In this document: positions 30,752 through 40,236 of the stretch, one piece after another | Layout of the letters: each line of letters opens with the position of its first letter | How positions within the stretch are numbered: the first letter of the stretch is position 1 | Assembly (NCBI GenBank): GCA_013115145.1 | Contig: JAAPAO010000292.1 | Coordinates: 1 to 42,248 of the forward strand | Reading direction: 5' to 3' | DNA length: 42,248 nucleotides | DNA from: Perkinsus chesapeaki | Taxonomy: Eukaryota; Perkinsozoa; Perkinsida; Perkinsidae | Position numbers and translations under genes: made by a program | The notes under the pieces: model-generated | Database searches by the model: none | What the model was told of the DNA's origin: nothing | Seen by the model: the letters and a program-made list of their open reading frames with translations, nothing else

Positions 30752-32637
30752 ATGCCATCACGAGTCCTCGAAGTCATTGTACAGTGGTCACTTCGGCTCT
30801 TCGTGGTTCATGGAATAGTCGTGGCTGTCACGGGGAGGCCACTCCGCGAAACTGGTTCTCTTTTCCCAAAGAACTCGTCCGTCGTTTTGGAAGTATCAGG
30901 AGACGACTTCAATTCAACGGTTTCCTCCTCGGTTGGCAAGATTGTGCTCTTCTATTCCCACTGGTGTGGCCACTGTATCCGATTCGCACCCGAATACGAG
31001 CGCATGGCGAAGTCTCTTGGCTCTGCTGCAATGTGGGGAGGACAGGAGCCGAGGATCGTAGCGGTCGACTGCGCAGTGCATACCGTCGTCTGTCACTCCA
31101 GCCATATTCGGGGCTTCCCGAGTGTCATATTCTACCGGAATGGTCGAGAGCAGGAATCCTTCGATCGCCGTGGCAACGAGACACTCGAAGGTTTCGCCAG
31201 GAAGGTGCTTCAGTTACGGGTGACAAATGTTGGGCCCAATCCTCCCTTGCCGACAGTTTCTTTGCCTTCTATCGGCCACTATGAGTCTATAGCGCCTTTT
31301 GGTGACGGAAAGAGTGTTTTCGAACAAGAGGAAGGAGTATCTTCCAAGGAGCGTATCTTCGACGCGGAACTGTCGTTCGCTGTACTGCTTGATGTGGCCA
31401 TGCCTCATGGCGGCGACAAGGCGTTGTTGATAAGGAAAATGGGGGTCCTGAAGGAGCAGATACTACCAGTGGTGGCAGTCAGCTTCCCTGACGATCTTTT
31501 TAGAAAGAAGGTCACAACAATGCATGAGACTCTCGGCGATGACCTGGTCGAGGACCAGGAAGCGTGGACAAGGGCTCTGGACGCTTTCTTCCCAAAAAAC
31601 ATGCGGGGAGCGCCAGCGAAGTTTTGGAAGCATTGCACCCAACTCACTTGTGGTTTGTGGCAGTTCTTCCACGCTCTCACTGTTGGGGTCGACCGCGAGC
31701 AGGCAGCTGATAGGTTTATGTGGCATGGGGGAGGAGAGGCGCTGAATACAGGGGCATCTGTGATGGCGTGCATTCGAGCCACTGTTGCCGAATTTTTGTT
31801 ATGTCAAGATTGCGTGGAACATTTCGTGGCGGCGTATGATGCTTGTGCTGCCGATAGATGCACTATGAAGCATCCTGATAGGGAACATACTGCAATGTGG
31901 CTTTGGAGATTCCATAATATAGTTAATAATAGAACCAGTCATGAGAGGGGAATAGTAGGCAAGGATACAGCTTGGCCTACTAAAGATGAATGTAAAGATT
32001 GTCGAGATAAAACGTTGGCCGGCACAAAGGTTTTCGACCAAGCGAAGGTCTATCGTTATCTGCTTGAAGCGTATGGCCAGCCGCTCGCTGCTACAACAGC
32101 TTCATGGGAGGTAAGAATGGAGGACAGAAACGGGGGCCATTTTCAGCGATAATGGGACTCTTTAAAAGTTCAGCTATGATTGCGACGCATTCGCGGTTGA
32201 TGGTTTATGGGCTCCGTCAGCTTAAAGTGCTTCTGCGAGAGATCCGGTCGGCTTAGGGGAAATAGTTGTAGTTTGTAGTTGGAACACATATGGTCGTAGA
32301 TAATAATATAACATGTGCACCAACAATCAATACTGAGTCTACTAAAATGGTGTCCGTCTTCAAAAGACTATAAGGTTGTCATTACATCTTACATCTTGCA
32401 AATTACGTGTAGTCCCGGTTTAATACACAAAGTGTCGGAGGGAACATCGATCCACCGTAGAGTGACGCTGACGCTACTCGGCTCCAGTCATTCAATTATG
32501 AATTTATTTTTATTTAGGTATTTCTATTCCCCCAATTGCTACTGTGGGTGCCTATGGCATGTCTGATAGGGTTTTACTGCTTCCGACGTAAGAAGCTTCC
32601 CAATTTAAATGACCGACAGCGGTCTTATAAAGAATGA
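30752..32637 (+). CDS. Quiescin-type sulfhydryl oxidase, membrane-anchored, copy 2
   Basis: Exons 30752-32110 and 32518-32637, phase 0, 407-bp intron (GTAAGA...TTATTTAG); 492 residues. It has the same order as its upstream neighbour: a hydrophobic leader (EVIVQWSLRLFVVHGIVVAV), a thioredoxin domain with LFYSHWCGHCIRF (CGHC at residues 72-75), an Erv domain with FWKHCTQLTCGLWQFFHA, FLLCQDCVEHF and MWLWRFHNIVNNR, then in exon 2 a membrane helix (QLLLWVPMACLIGFYCF) and a basic cytosolic tail beginning RRKKLPNLN. It lacks the Thr-rich linker of copy 1 and its tail is longer. Outside the shared 200-bp tract the two proteins are clearly diverged, so the duplication is old. Its job should be disulfide formation in the secretory pathway; the two copies could serve different clients or compartments. 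Confidence 0.92.
31809..32007 (+). repeat. Near-identical tract shared by the two QSOX genes (copy 2)
   Basis: Partner of 29737-29935. Four substitutions in 199 bases, two of them changing residues (Gly/Ala and Met/Ile). The sequence immediately before (TTATGTCA) and after (TAAAACG) is unrelated to copy 1. Confidence 0.9.
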
Positions 32638-32923
32638 TGCATCCTTTTGCAAGTGTATTGCTAACTGCAACTTGGTACGCGTTAACCTCTCATGCATCAT
32701 TCAGCTTATTAAATCATTTTGCCAGCGTATCTGCTAAGTACAGAAATTGCTCGTTGTTGTTCAATTAGGAGTAACGACTAGTGTCGCGCAAGAGAACATC
32801 GGGGATCAGTGTTACAGCCAGCATACACAGTCGCCTGGGAGCCTTGATAACTTAACCGGTGCGCTCCCCATTGCTGACCAACTGCTTCTAGGGAACGTTT
32901 CTGTCAAAGAGAGGGCTTTTACT
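32638..32923. other. Intergenic, possibly containing the 5' end of the kinesin gene
   Basis: An open frame at 32747-32953 in the same phase as the kinesin could be a further N-terminal exon (acceptor ACAG before 32744). It has no ATG before 32924. Nothing else recognised. Confidence 0.35.
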
Positions 32924-35533
32924 ATGGCTCGTATATTCCTAGAAGAGCCGTGATATAACGGAATCACGCGGAGCTCTGTACATTGATAATACTGTATGTT
33001 GCACATTTCGGTTCGGTTGGTTTCAAACGTTAGAAGCTACAATTGATCGTGGGACACGAATCTCACTCAACCAATATAATGATATTAATTCGCTCTACGC
33101 AACAGACAGAGCCATCGAGTACCTCCAATCTGAAGTGCGGACGACGAGGCTTCCACGGCAGCACTTGGCAAACAACCTCTGCAACACTCGACTCGGAGGA
33201 GGTTCAGGTCACCAATACTGCATGTTGTTCCCCTTCATTGCCAGACTCCCGAAAGGCCCTCCGAAAGCCAGCATGCAACGAGGCGAGCGTTCACGGCCAT
33301 TACCATATTTAGTTCGCGTCCTCGAGAGGGAGGCTTCTGTTCAATTGGACAGAATGCGTTGATTCCTGGTACAATACAACGTTTGCCTTTGACTTCGTTA
33401 AGCGAGCCCGTGTAGGTAAAATAATAAAAGTGAAGAGGCCAGGTGCAACAGCGCTGAAGCCGAAGACGTTCGTGGTCGATGACATTGTCTTTGCTGATGC
33501 ATTGGCTCAAAGCTTGAAGCCTCAAAGTGATTGTTGCACACGCCATAGTTTGGCAATTGCCGATTTCACAAGATGATCCAGGAATGCCCGAAAGCTCTTG
33601 ACGATCCATCTCCAGACAAACTAGTCGCTCAATTCCATGCACTTACTCCAGTCGCAATGCATTCAGATTTACCGCTGACATTAATTCGAGATATTGAGGA
33701 AGTAACGCGGTCCGGAGGGGAACTGGCTGTTGTTCATATTGGCGCTCGGGGAACCGACGGCAGCTCTCCGCAGATGTGGGGACTTCAGGACGGAAAGAGA
33801 CCAGGCCTCGTCGAGTAAGGCATATTGCGGATCCAGTCACAATACGTATGAGTAAGCCATGTTTGTTTTAAATTGCCAGGTTGTGCTGCCAACTGGCACT
33901 GTCCTGTGCTTGGAGTACACATGAGCTCAGGACAGCTAAAATAAGTGCAGTTAAAGCCAGTAAGTCGCGAGTTCAATCGAAACGAGAAACCTGAGCGCGA
34001 ATAAGAATCTTCTTCTTGATAGTGTAGCTACTTGAGCAGAGTGAACGCAATTATATTCCTGGTGTACTTCAAGAAATCCAGCCTTCTAAATCCGACCCTT
34101 CTGCCGACACTGATGGAATTCTTCCAGAAAGCACATCTACTGTTACCCAGTAGTTGGAGTACTCATACCCATAGTCTTTGAAGCTCAAAGGGTCTCACAA
34201 CATAGTTCAAACTTTGAACATATCTTGGATTCTGCACAATTGGATGATAACTCGCTGACTCTTCGATGAGCCCCCTAACCTTGCGTGTTTCAGTGATCTG
34301 CTCATGTTGAAGAAATAATCTTCCCCTGATAACGCTACGTGCCTGTGTCCATAGGTATCTTGACGGAACTTTTGGCCGACTGTCTCGTCTCACCGAACTA
34401 CAATAAATCCCTAGTGGTTCGTGATCGAGGCCCTTTTATGGGGTTTTGTGTCGATGGCGGACTCTCAGAGGTTTGTGTAACTTCAGAAGATGATATAAAA
34501 GTAGGAATGACACTCGCCGACATTTGACAGAGATGACCGTAACGGCTCATTTTCGGGACTCACAGATTGCTGTCATGTTCGGGATCCTGACGATGTTTGT
34601 GATTCTCCCATCAGGCAGCCGTGGCCATCTCTGGTAGCAATATTCGGAGTTCGGGTACTTTTCTCTCTGGAGGCAGGACACGAGTTGATAAACGCGCCCA
34701 TGCACTGCTAACACTCTCTTTAATGTAATTAACTTATCAAAAACTCCGTCGCGATTTTCCCAATGGAGGTATTCCTTCAAGCTCCCCTCAAACTCAGATT
34801 CGGAAACGGTGTGGGATCACATCGTCTGTCGAAAATACACTTCTTGGACTTGGCTGGCGCCGAACATGGAAAAGGTGGTCTGAACTCCTGAATAGTTTTT
34901 CCTTGTCTGTGTGAATTTAGGAGCAGCTCCCGCGGTACCTCGAGTTGCACAGAGAAATGATGGTGTGCTTCCGAGAGGCCTGTCAGGTGGCAATAGTCGA
35001 GATGATTTCACCTTGAAGGCATTCCACAAGATTATCCACAACCTTTCACAATCCTTCAACACATCCACTACCCGTCCTGTTGTGGCCGGATGGAGAGACT
35101 CAAAGTTGACCAGACTATGCCAGTCGGGCCTAGGAGCAGGAGGCAAGTCTGATTAGCTTCATACGATGTGGGCATCCACGAAATGCCAGGTCGCGGTGTC
35201 GTCCTCATTCCGATCTCTTCTTCTGCCGATGACTTTGGAGAATCATTGGCAAGCCTCGGCTTCCTAGAGAAGCTGCGTGCATGCGAGAGCAGTTCCTCAA
35301 GGATAGACACGCGGGCTTACAATTGCAACCCAGCCGATTCCTTCGCGAGCCTTGAATCTGAGATAGCCCGTTTGGCTTGCTCAGCCGGTCTCGATCATTT
35401 TGACGTGGGGGCGCTGGGAAGTTCAGATGTCACTATATCGGCCCTTGACTCGGCTTCCGAGCATCTCCGCAATAAATTGAGGGAGCGTGAGCTCTTTTCA
35501 CAGTTCTTAAGTGCCCATCATGCAAGGGCTTAA
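32924..35533 (+). CDS. Kinesin motor protein, kinesin-14-like, with non-canonical P-loop
   Basis: Best exon set: start near 32924; 33034-33357, 33416-33486, 33549-33814, 33880-33959, 34355-34500, 34615-34724, 34798-34874, 34921-about 35140, and a last exon ending at 35533. Most junctions are GT-AG and in phase; the start and the last junction are unresolved. Motor landmarks in the proper order: KIIKVKRP (first strand), GARGTDGSSPQMWG at the P-loop position, ASILTELLADCLVSPNYN, VRDRGPFMGFCVDGGLSEV, DKRAHALLTLSL (switch I side), KIHFLDLAGAEHG (switch II), FTLKAFHKIIHNLSQ, WRDSKLTRLCQSGLGAGGK and FGESLASLGFLEKLRACE, whose form is closest to minus-end kinesin-14. The P-loop lacks the G-K-T/S lysine, so ATP binding may be impaired. 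About 80 residues follow the motor. Function in microtubule transport or spindle is inferred. Confidence 0.72.
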
Positions 35534-36099
35534 ACTGCTCGAATCCACCTTGGGATTCTGCCATGGACAACCGTCGTTGAATCGCCAACTCTTGGGTTGA
35601 GTCTTCGTGGTGCCGCGGTTCGTCTTTCCTTGCAATCTACAATTTTCAATATAATTTTCGGCTTTGTAATTTTCTGGATCACCGGCACTAAAGTAGCTCG
35701 TATAAGTGCAGGAGTGGGGGGTCTTTAACCTGAATGCTTGATGGAGTACCAATTCTCCCGAATCGGGAGTCCCGATTCCGAATTTTGGACTAGCTCCTCT
35801 ACCAACCGGGAATCCCAGAGGACGGAGCACTCTCACCAAAGGAACCCATTAACCATTTGTGACACCAATAGAATGGTTTGGCGTTCTCCTCCTTCACTTG
35901 GCCCATCAAAGCTCGCCCTACGTCTCACTTGTATCTCGTGCGCGAGGCTTGAACGATCAATCTTATTGACAAACTATCAACGCAATCGAGGATCTATGGA
36001 GACTTGATAGTTGACTAAAAATTGGGTGTTATAAAATCCGGAAAGGACTCATTTGTTCTATGTCATTGAGAAGAGGAGAATATTCATCTTGGGAAGATA
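35534..36099. other. Intergenic, with a three-copy palindrome
   Basis: No gene is supported. At 35754-35783 lies CTCCCGA-A-TCGGGAG followed by TCCCGATTC. Small open frames here are not protein-like. Confidence 0.45.
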
Positions 36100-36516
36100 T
36101 CACAGCATCAGGCGCATATCAGGGAGATGATCCTCTGTTCCAGTCTGATTAGGAGGGAGTTGTGATAGACCATAACCGGTACAATCATATAGAGCTTGAG
36201 GGCAAGGGGTATTTATGTTACAATCCCAACACCTCTTATCACCAACGCCGTAGGTCGAGCATGTTGTGAAACATTTAGGGAAGGTGCACGCACCAAATGT
36301 AGCGAAACAATCGGTACACCCGGCAGATAGAGCCCAGTGTTTGTCATTTTTCATACATTGTTCGATCGAAGCTTTCTGACCAAGGTTAGTCATAACACAT
36401 CCAGCCATGAAGTTACTGAAGTGCACACCATACTTCTTCCAAAAGGCTTCATCAGAGGGGGAACATTGGCCAGCTAGGGCCGCGGTTAAAGCAGCAGTTA
36501 CAATGATAACCCTCAT
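36100..36516 (-). CDS. Secreted cysteine-rich protein, unknown family
   Basis: A 138-residue single-exon frame from an ATG. Residues 1-16 are a clear signal peptide (MRVIIVTAALTAALAG, cleavage likely before or after Gln17). The mature part has about 15 cysteines, among them paired sets C-T-D-C, C-x-x-x-K-C and C-W-D-C, and aromatic residues near the start (FWKKYGVHFSNF). This points to a small, disulfide-stabilised extracellular protein. One N-x-T site (NQTG) lies near the C-terminus. I do not recognise the family. Its disulfides could be formed by the QSOX enzymes encoded nearby on the other strand, which is only inference. Confidence 0.75.
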   Translation of the reverse strand: MRVIIVTAALTAALAGQCSPSDEAFWKKYGVHFSNFMAGCVMTNLGQKASIEQCMKNDKHWALSAGCTDCFATFGACTFPKCFTTCSTYGVGDKRCWDCNINTPCPQALYDCTGYGLSQLPPNQTGTEDHLPDMRLML

Positions 36517-38170
36517 TTTCTAGTGCGAGGTGGAGAAGAGCGCCATTACTAAAGTAGACATCAGCTATTCTTCAGTGACACTCGGGTGGTCACTGCCGGG
36601 AATACTAGGCGAGTTCTCGAGGCAAGCCTTAGAATAGACCTATCTGACGTTTTGCTACACCGTCGGATGCTCTGTATGGCTCTGACAAGTGAGCCCCAGG
36701 CTTAAAACTGCTGATAGGTGTTTGAGTGACGAAATTAGTAACCACGGGAATCGTATTCGCGGTCGGTCACACCAGAATTCGTGACCGCCACAGCTAAACG
36801 CGGACCATCCAAAGTTTGAGTTCCAAACGCGTGGGCCGCGCGCAAATCAGGTATGATAGTATTGACCATCACCCTTGACAGTAACCGATAGTTGAGCTCA
36901 CGTTGGCAGTCGATATTCAACTGTGACTCTGTCGCAACCGGACTACTGGATCTACTGAGACTACGAAGTTCTTTACGATTGATCCTAGTGCGTTAGGAGC
37001 GAGGAACTTGGTAACCCTTGAAAGCTCCATTAAAGCTGCATCGAACTCATACTATTGCATCTGGGTTCCAGCCTACATGCAATACTCCCCACTCATACAC
37101 ATGTTTCAAGACATGGCGAAGGGAGACAGGCTGCCTGTCACAGGCATGCGCGGCACCTGGCCGGTTTTTTGGCGGCGGGGTCGGGCGCTGAACCATGAAC
37201 TCTAGCAAATAAGAGCGTTGCCACCGTAAGAGCTCGGTAAGACACTGGTAGGGTAATCGAAGTGCGCAGTGGTTGGCTAATACTGGTAAACCTACATAAC
37301 GATCGGTGACACCGATCCATGTTACCGCCGGTGATCCATGTCACCGATTCGGTGATTCACCCGTCTGAAAAACTCCTGATCAGAGACGATCTCATCTCAG
37401 GCTGGAAGCTCAGACGGAGCTCGAGGGCAACAACTATTCCTCGTGAATAGGCACGATGTCCAGAACATTCGGCATTCTATTTTTGCGAAGATCCCATTAA
37501 TTTACCCAAGTTGTACCACTTGTGATGGGTTATCCAACATAAGCACTACTCATCGAATAGTACTCCCCGTGACCCGCACACTTGCAGTCGTCGTCACCCC
37601 GCATGAGCAGTGGTCGGCAGCTAACGGATGACGTCAATGCGGAACGCGTGAGTTTGAGCCTCCATTAGCTTAACAGCGCTTGATTGCAGCCCTCACGTGA
37701 CAGCCCTCCCAAGTTGGGAGTCCCAACTCACTATCCCCGGAGTCAAATGTTTCACTCTCAATGATGCAACGTTTGTGTGATGACCGAATCAGTCAGACCG
37801 ATATGCTTCAGCCAATACGTTGTGGACGGAACCCAGTGGGTTCAACCCACTCCTCGCGCGCTAGTCGAGCGCTCCCCTCCCCCGGCAGGGCCCGCCGAGC
37901 TTATGTTCTAGAGAGGAATGCATTCTGAACCAGTAGTCGACGTAACACTTAGTGCCGTCCGACGGAATCCGGAGATTTAATTTACGGTTTACATTCCTGC
38001 GCCGTCCCAACCGCAGTGCGAGCCTCGTACTCGCATAGCGTAAAGTTCATATTGAGCAGCTTGGGTTGAGCCTGTCGTTATGGGATCAGCAGGGTGCCTT
38101 CTCGCTTCATCGAGAGCCTAATCCCGCTGGCCATGAGTCAGAACTCACACTCAGTTCAACCAAGCTTTTG
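36517..38170. other. Gene-poor stretch with several palindromes
   Basis: About 1.65 kb without a supported gene. Palindromes at 37302-37316 (ATCGGTG-A-CACCGAT), 37706-37729 (CTCCCAA-G-TTGGGAG plus TCCCAACT) and 37835-37851 (AGTGGGTT-C-AACCCACT). Small open frames (for example 37008-37205) are short and lack protein character. Confidence 0.5.
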
Positions 38171-39693
38171 ATGTATACCCTACCTTTTATTATCACATGC
38201 ATCGTATCACACGCCGATGCAGTCGAGGAGTGGCAGCCAGCTGATGGGAACTGTCTCGGAGACTGCAAGGAATGCTACGAGTTCCTATCTCGACCAGTGC
38301 TACCGCATGCCGGAGCTCGTGGATATCTGAACGTAAGGGCAGGAAGTAATGCCGATACGCATAAGAGTCGCTTCCCATGCTATCCTAGGGCACAGTATAT
38401 GATAATCTTAGACTGTATAACTTCGGCTGCTCGGAACAGCAGTAACTTACTGTCAGCATGTACAATACATTCGTCATCGATAGAAATTCAACAACTGTTC
38501 CTTATGCGTTCGAGGTTTACACACAAAGTAGAGAGTTGCCCGTTCCCCACCGGTGTCTTGAACTATAAGCCATATTCAACAAGGGAATTCCTAGTTGAAT
38601 TTCTCGCTTCTTCTTTTCTAAATCTAGTTTTTCCCCTCAGTCGTCGCTCTTTGGGATCGAAGTGCTCAGCAGATTCGTATCCGACCCGGAAGTGTGTGAC
38701 ACTAGTGTCCTTCATCTCATTCACCCACTCCATAACGTCCGCACTCTATCCGCATGTGGTGCCGATCTAGGGGTAGCGATTGCTCAGTGCTGCCAATCAA
38801 CCCGGCAACTTCTATCTGAGATCTTCCCGATGGCGGTTGCCTTGAGTGTACGAGAGGCATTGGATCTGGAGCGTGCCACTAATTTATTGCACAGAACTAA
38901 TCAGTTAGTCGATGAGTTTGCTACCAAGATGACGAGCCTTGTTTCGAATACGACTCTGAGCGTAGATGATCTTATCCCCGAATTTGTGAAAACGATAACA
39001 GCTGTATTAACAATACCCGAGGGAGTGTCGATTCAAAGCACTCTGCAAGCAAGCGGTTACTGGAGACAGTTTATGGAGCAAGCGCAACTCACGTTCGCTC
39101 TGAGTGAACTCTATTCCGAGATCGTCACCGTCAGTGGAAGCTCGGCGACTTTAGATGGCATTCCCCCTATACGTTGGAGCAACGAGATATATGGTCGCCA
39201 CTGGGATGTTGTGACCCACCTGTTCAGCGAAGCTGGAAAGAGGCAGAAGACTAGCTTTGTCGAGATTGGCATGGCCTGTGGTCCAAATGGTAAGGTTCTA
39301 TTACAGAGATATCCACAGTTAAATGAGTATATTGCTATGGATCCAAACCTCAACGAGGACGCTAAGTCAGACTTCATTCAGTTTGGCCGTCGTGCAATGA
39401 TATATCACAATACATCCAGCGAAGTGGCAGAAGTTATTCCTAACGAGTCGATAGATATGCTCTTCGTTGATGGTCCACATACATACAACAATGTTAAGAA
39501 CGATCTAGAGCGGTGGTATATGAAAGTGGCCCCGAACGGCGTTGTAAGTGGACATGATTTCACTTGCCAACATCCGCCTTTGATGTGGGCTGTAGTAGAA
39601 TTCGCACGTTCTGTTGGAGTTGAATACATCAATGTTAGCATGGATGGTGTCTGGTGGTGGATAAAGCATGATGTAACTAGCGATTTGAGTTGA
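38171..39693 (+). CDS. Class I SAM-dependent methyltransferase (Methyltransf_24-like) with signal peptide
   Basis: Exons 38171-38527 and 38641-39693, phase 0, with a 113-bp intron (GTAGAG...CCCCTCAG); about 469 residues. The ATG opens a signal peptide (MYTLPFIITCIVSHADA), which places the protein in the secretory pathway. After a cysteine-containing N-terminal part and a helical region (DLERATNLLHRTNQLVDEF onward) comes a Rossmann-type methyltransferase: KTSFVEIGMACGPNGKVLL (motif I, AdoMet loop), YIAMDPN (acidic end of strand 2), SIDMLFVDGPHTYNNVKNDL (the D-G-x-H-x-Y block typical of the family) and PNGVVSGHDF. The substrate is unknown. An alternative donor at 38330 (GTAAGG) would remove part of exon 1; I prefer the longer exon because its frame stays open to the donor at 38528. 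Confidence 0.78.
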
Positions 39694-39821
39694 TACAACC
39701 GACGAAGGCGTTGAGTTATACTGAGCGACCGGAGCGGTACGCTAATGATGCTAATAAATGATACTCGAATTATATCATGGTAGGATGCTCCTAATAGGAT
39801 GTAACTAGGAAGAGTCCGGCA

Positions 39822-40236
39822 GTGTTTGCAGGGGAATACGCTGATCAGTCCTATCTTTTCGCAAGGGCTTATTGCCGGGCCGGCGAGTGTAGGAAAATTT
39901 GCCGCATCTCACCAACGCTTGTTGGTGAGGAAGTTCAAGGCGTGAGGAAATTTCTCCGGGAGAAGAGGGGAAATCAGTTTTTACAGGTTTGGCCCAGACT
40001 GTGGGGGCAAGAACTACTGTACTGAGTACAGTGTACTCGAAATTGAAACCATGCAGAATGGAGGCCATAATGTCTCGGAAAAGTGTGATTACCACCTCTC
40101 ATGGAACTCATGGTATAGCCATGACACTAGCGTGCTCGGCTCCTATCCGTGTCAAGGTGCCCAGAGCGCTGCCACGTACTCTCACTTTGCTTTCCATGCC
40201 TCATGCGATCAAACGATTTACTCTACCACAATATAA
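39822..40236 (+). CDS. Possible small cysteine-containing protein, two pieces
   Basis: The piece at 39987-40236, starting after the acceptor TTTTTACAG, reads FGPDCGGKNYCTEYSVLEIE and on to a stop, with six cysteines and many aromatic residues, which looks like real secreted-type protein. Upstream, 39828-39924 reads EYADQSYLFARAYCRAGECR and more in an open frame that ends at a GTGAGG donor. Phases of the two do not agree with a simple join, and no start ATG was found. I do not recognise a family; it could be a fragment or lack a middle exon. Confidence 0.3.
39908..39929. repeat. Hairpin CTCACCAAC-GCTT-GTTGGTGAG
   Basis: Perfect 9-base arms with a four-base loop. Its right arm overlaps the GTGAGG donor-like site of the possible gene at 39822-40236. 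Confidence 0.8.

Noticed and set aside
33235-33642. 135-residue open frame on the minus strand
   Set aside because: It lies opposite predicted kinesin exons whose phases match; its own sequence shows no domain.
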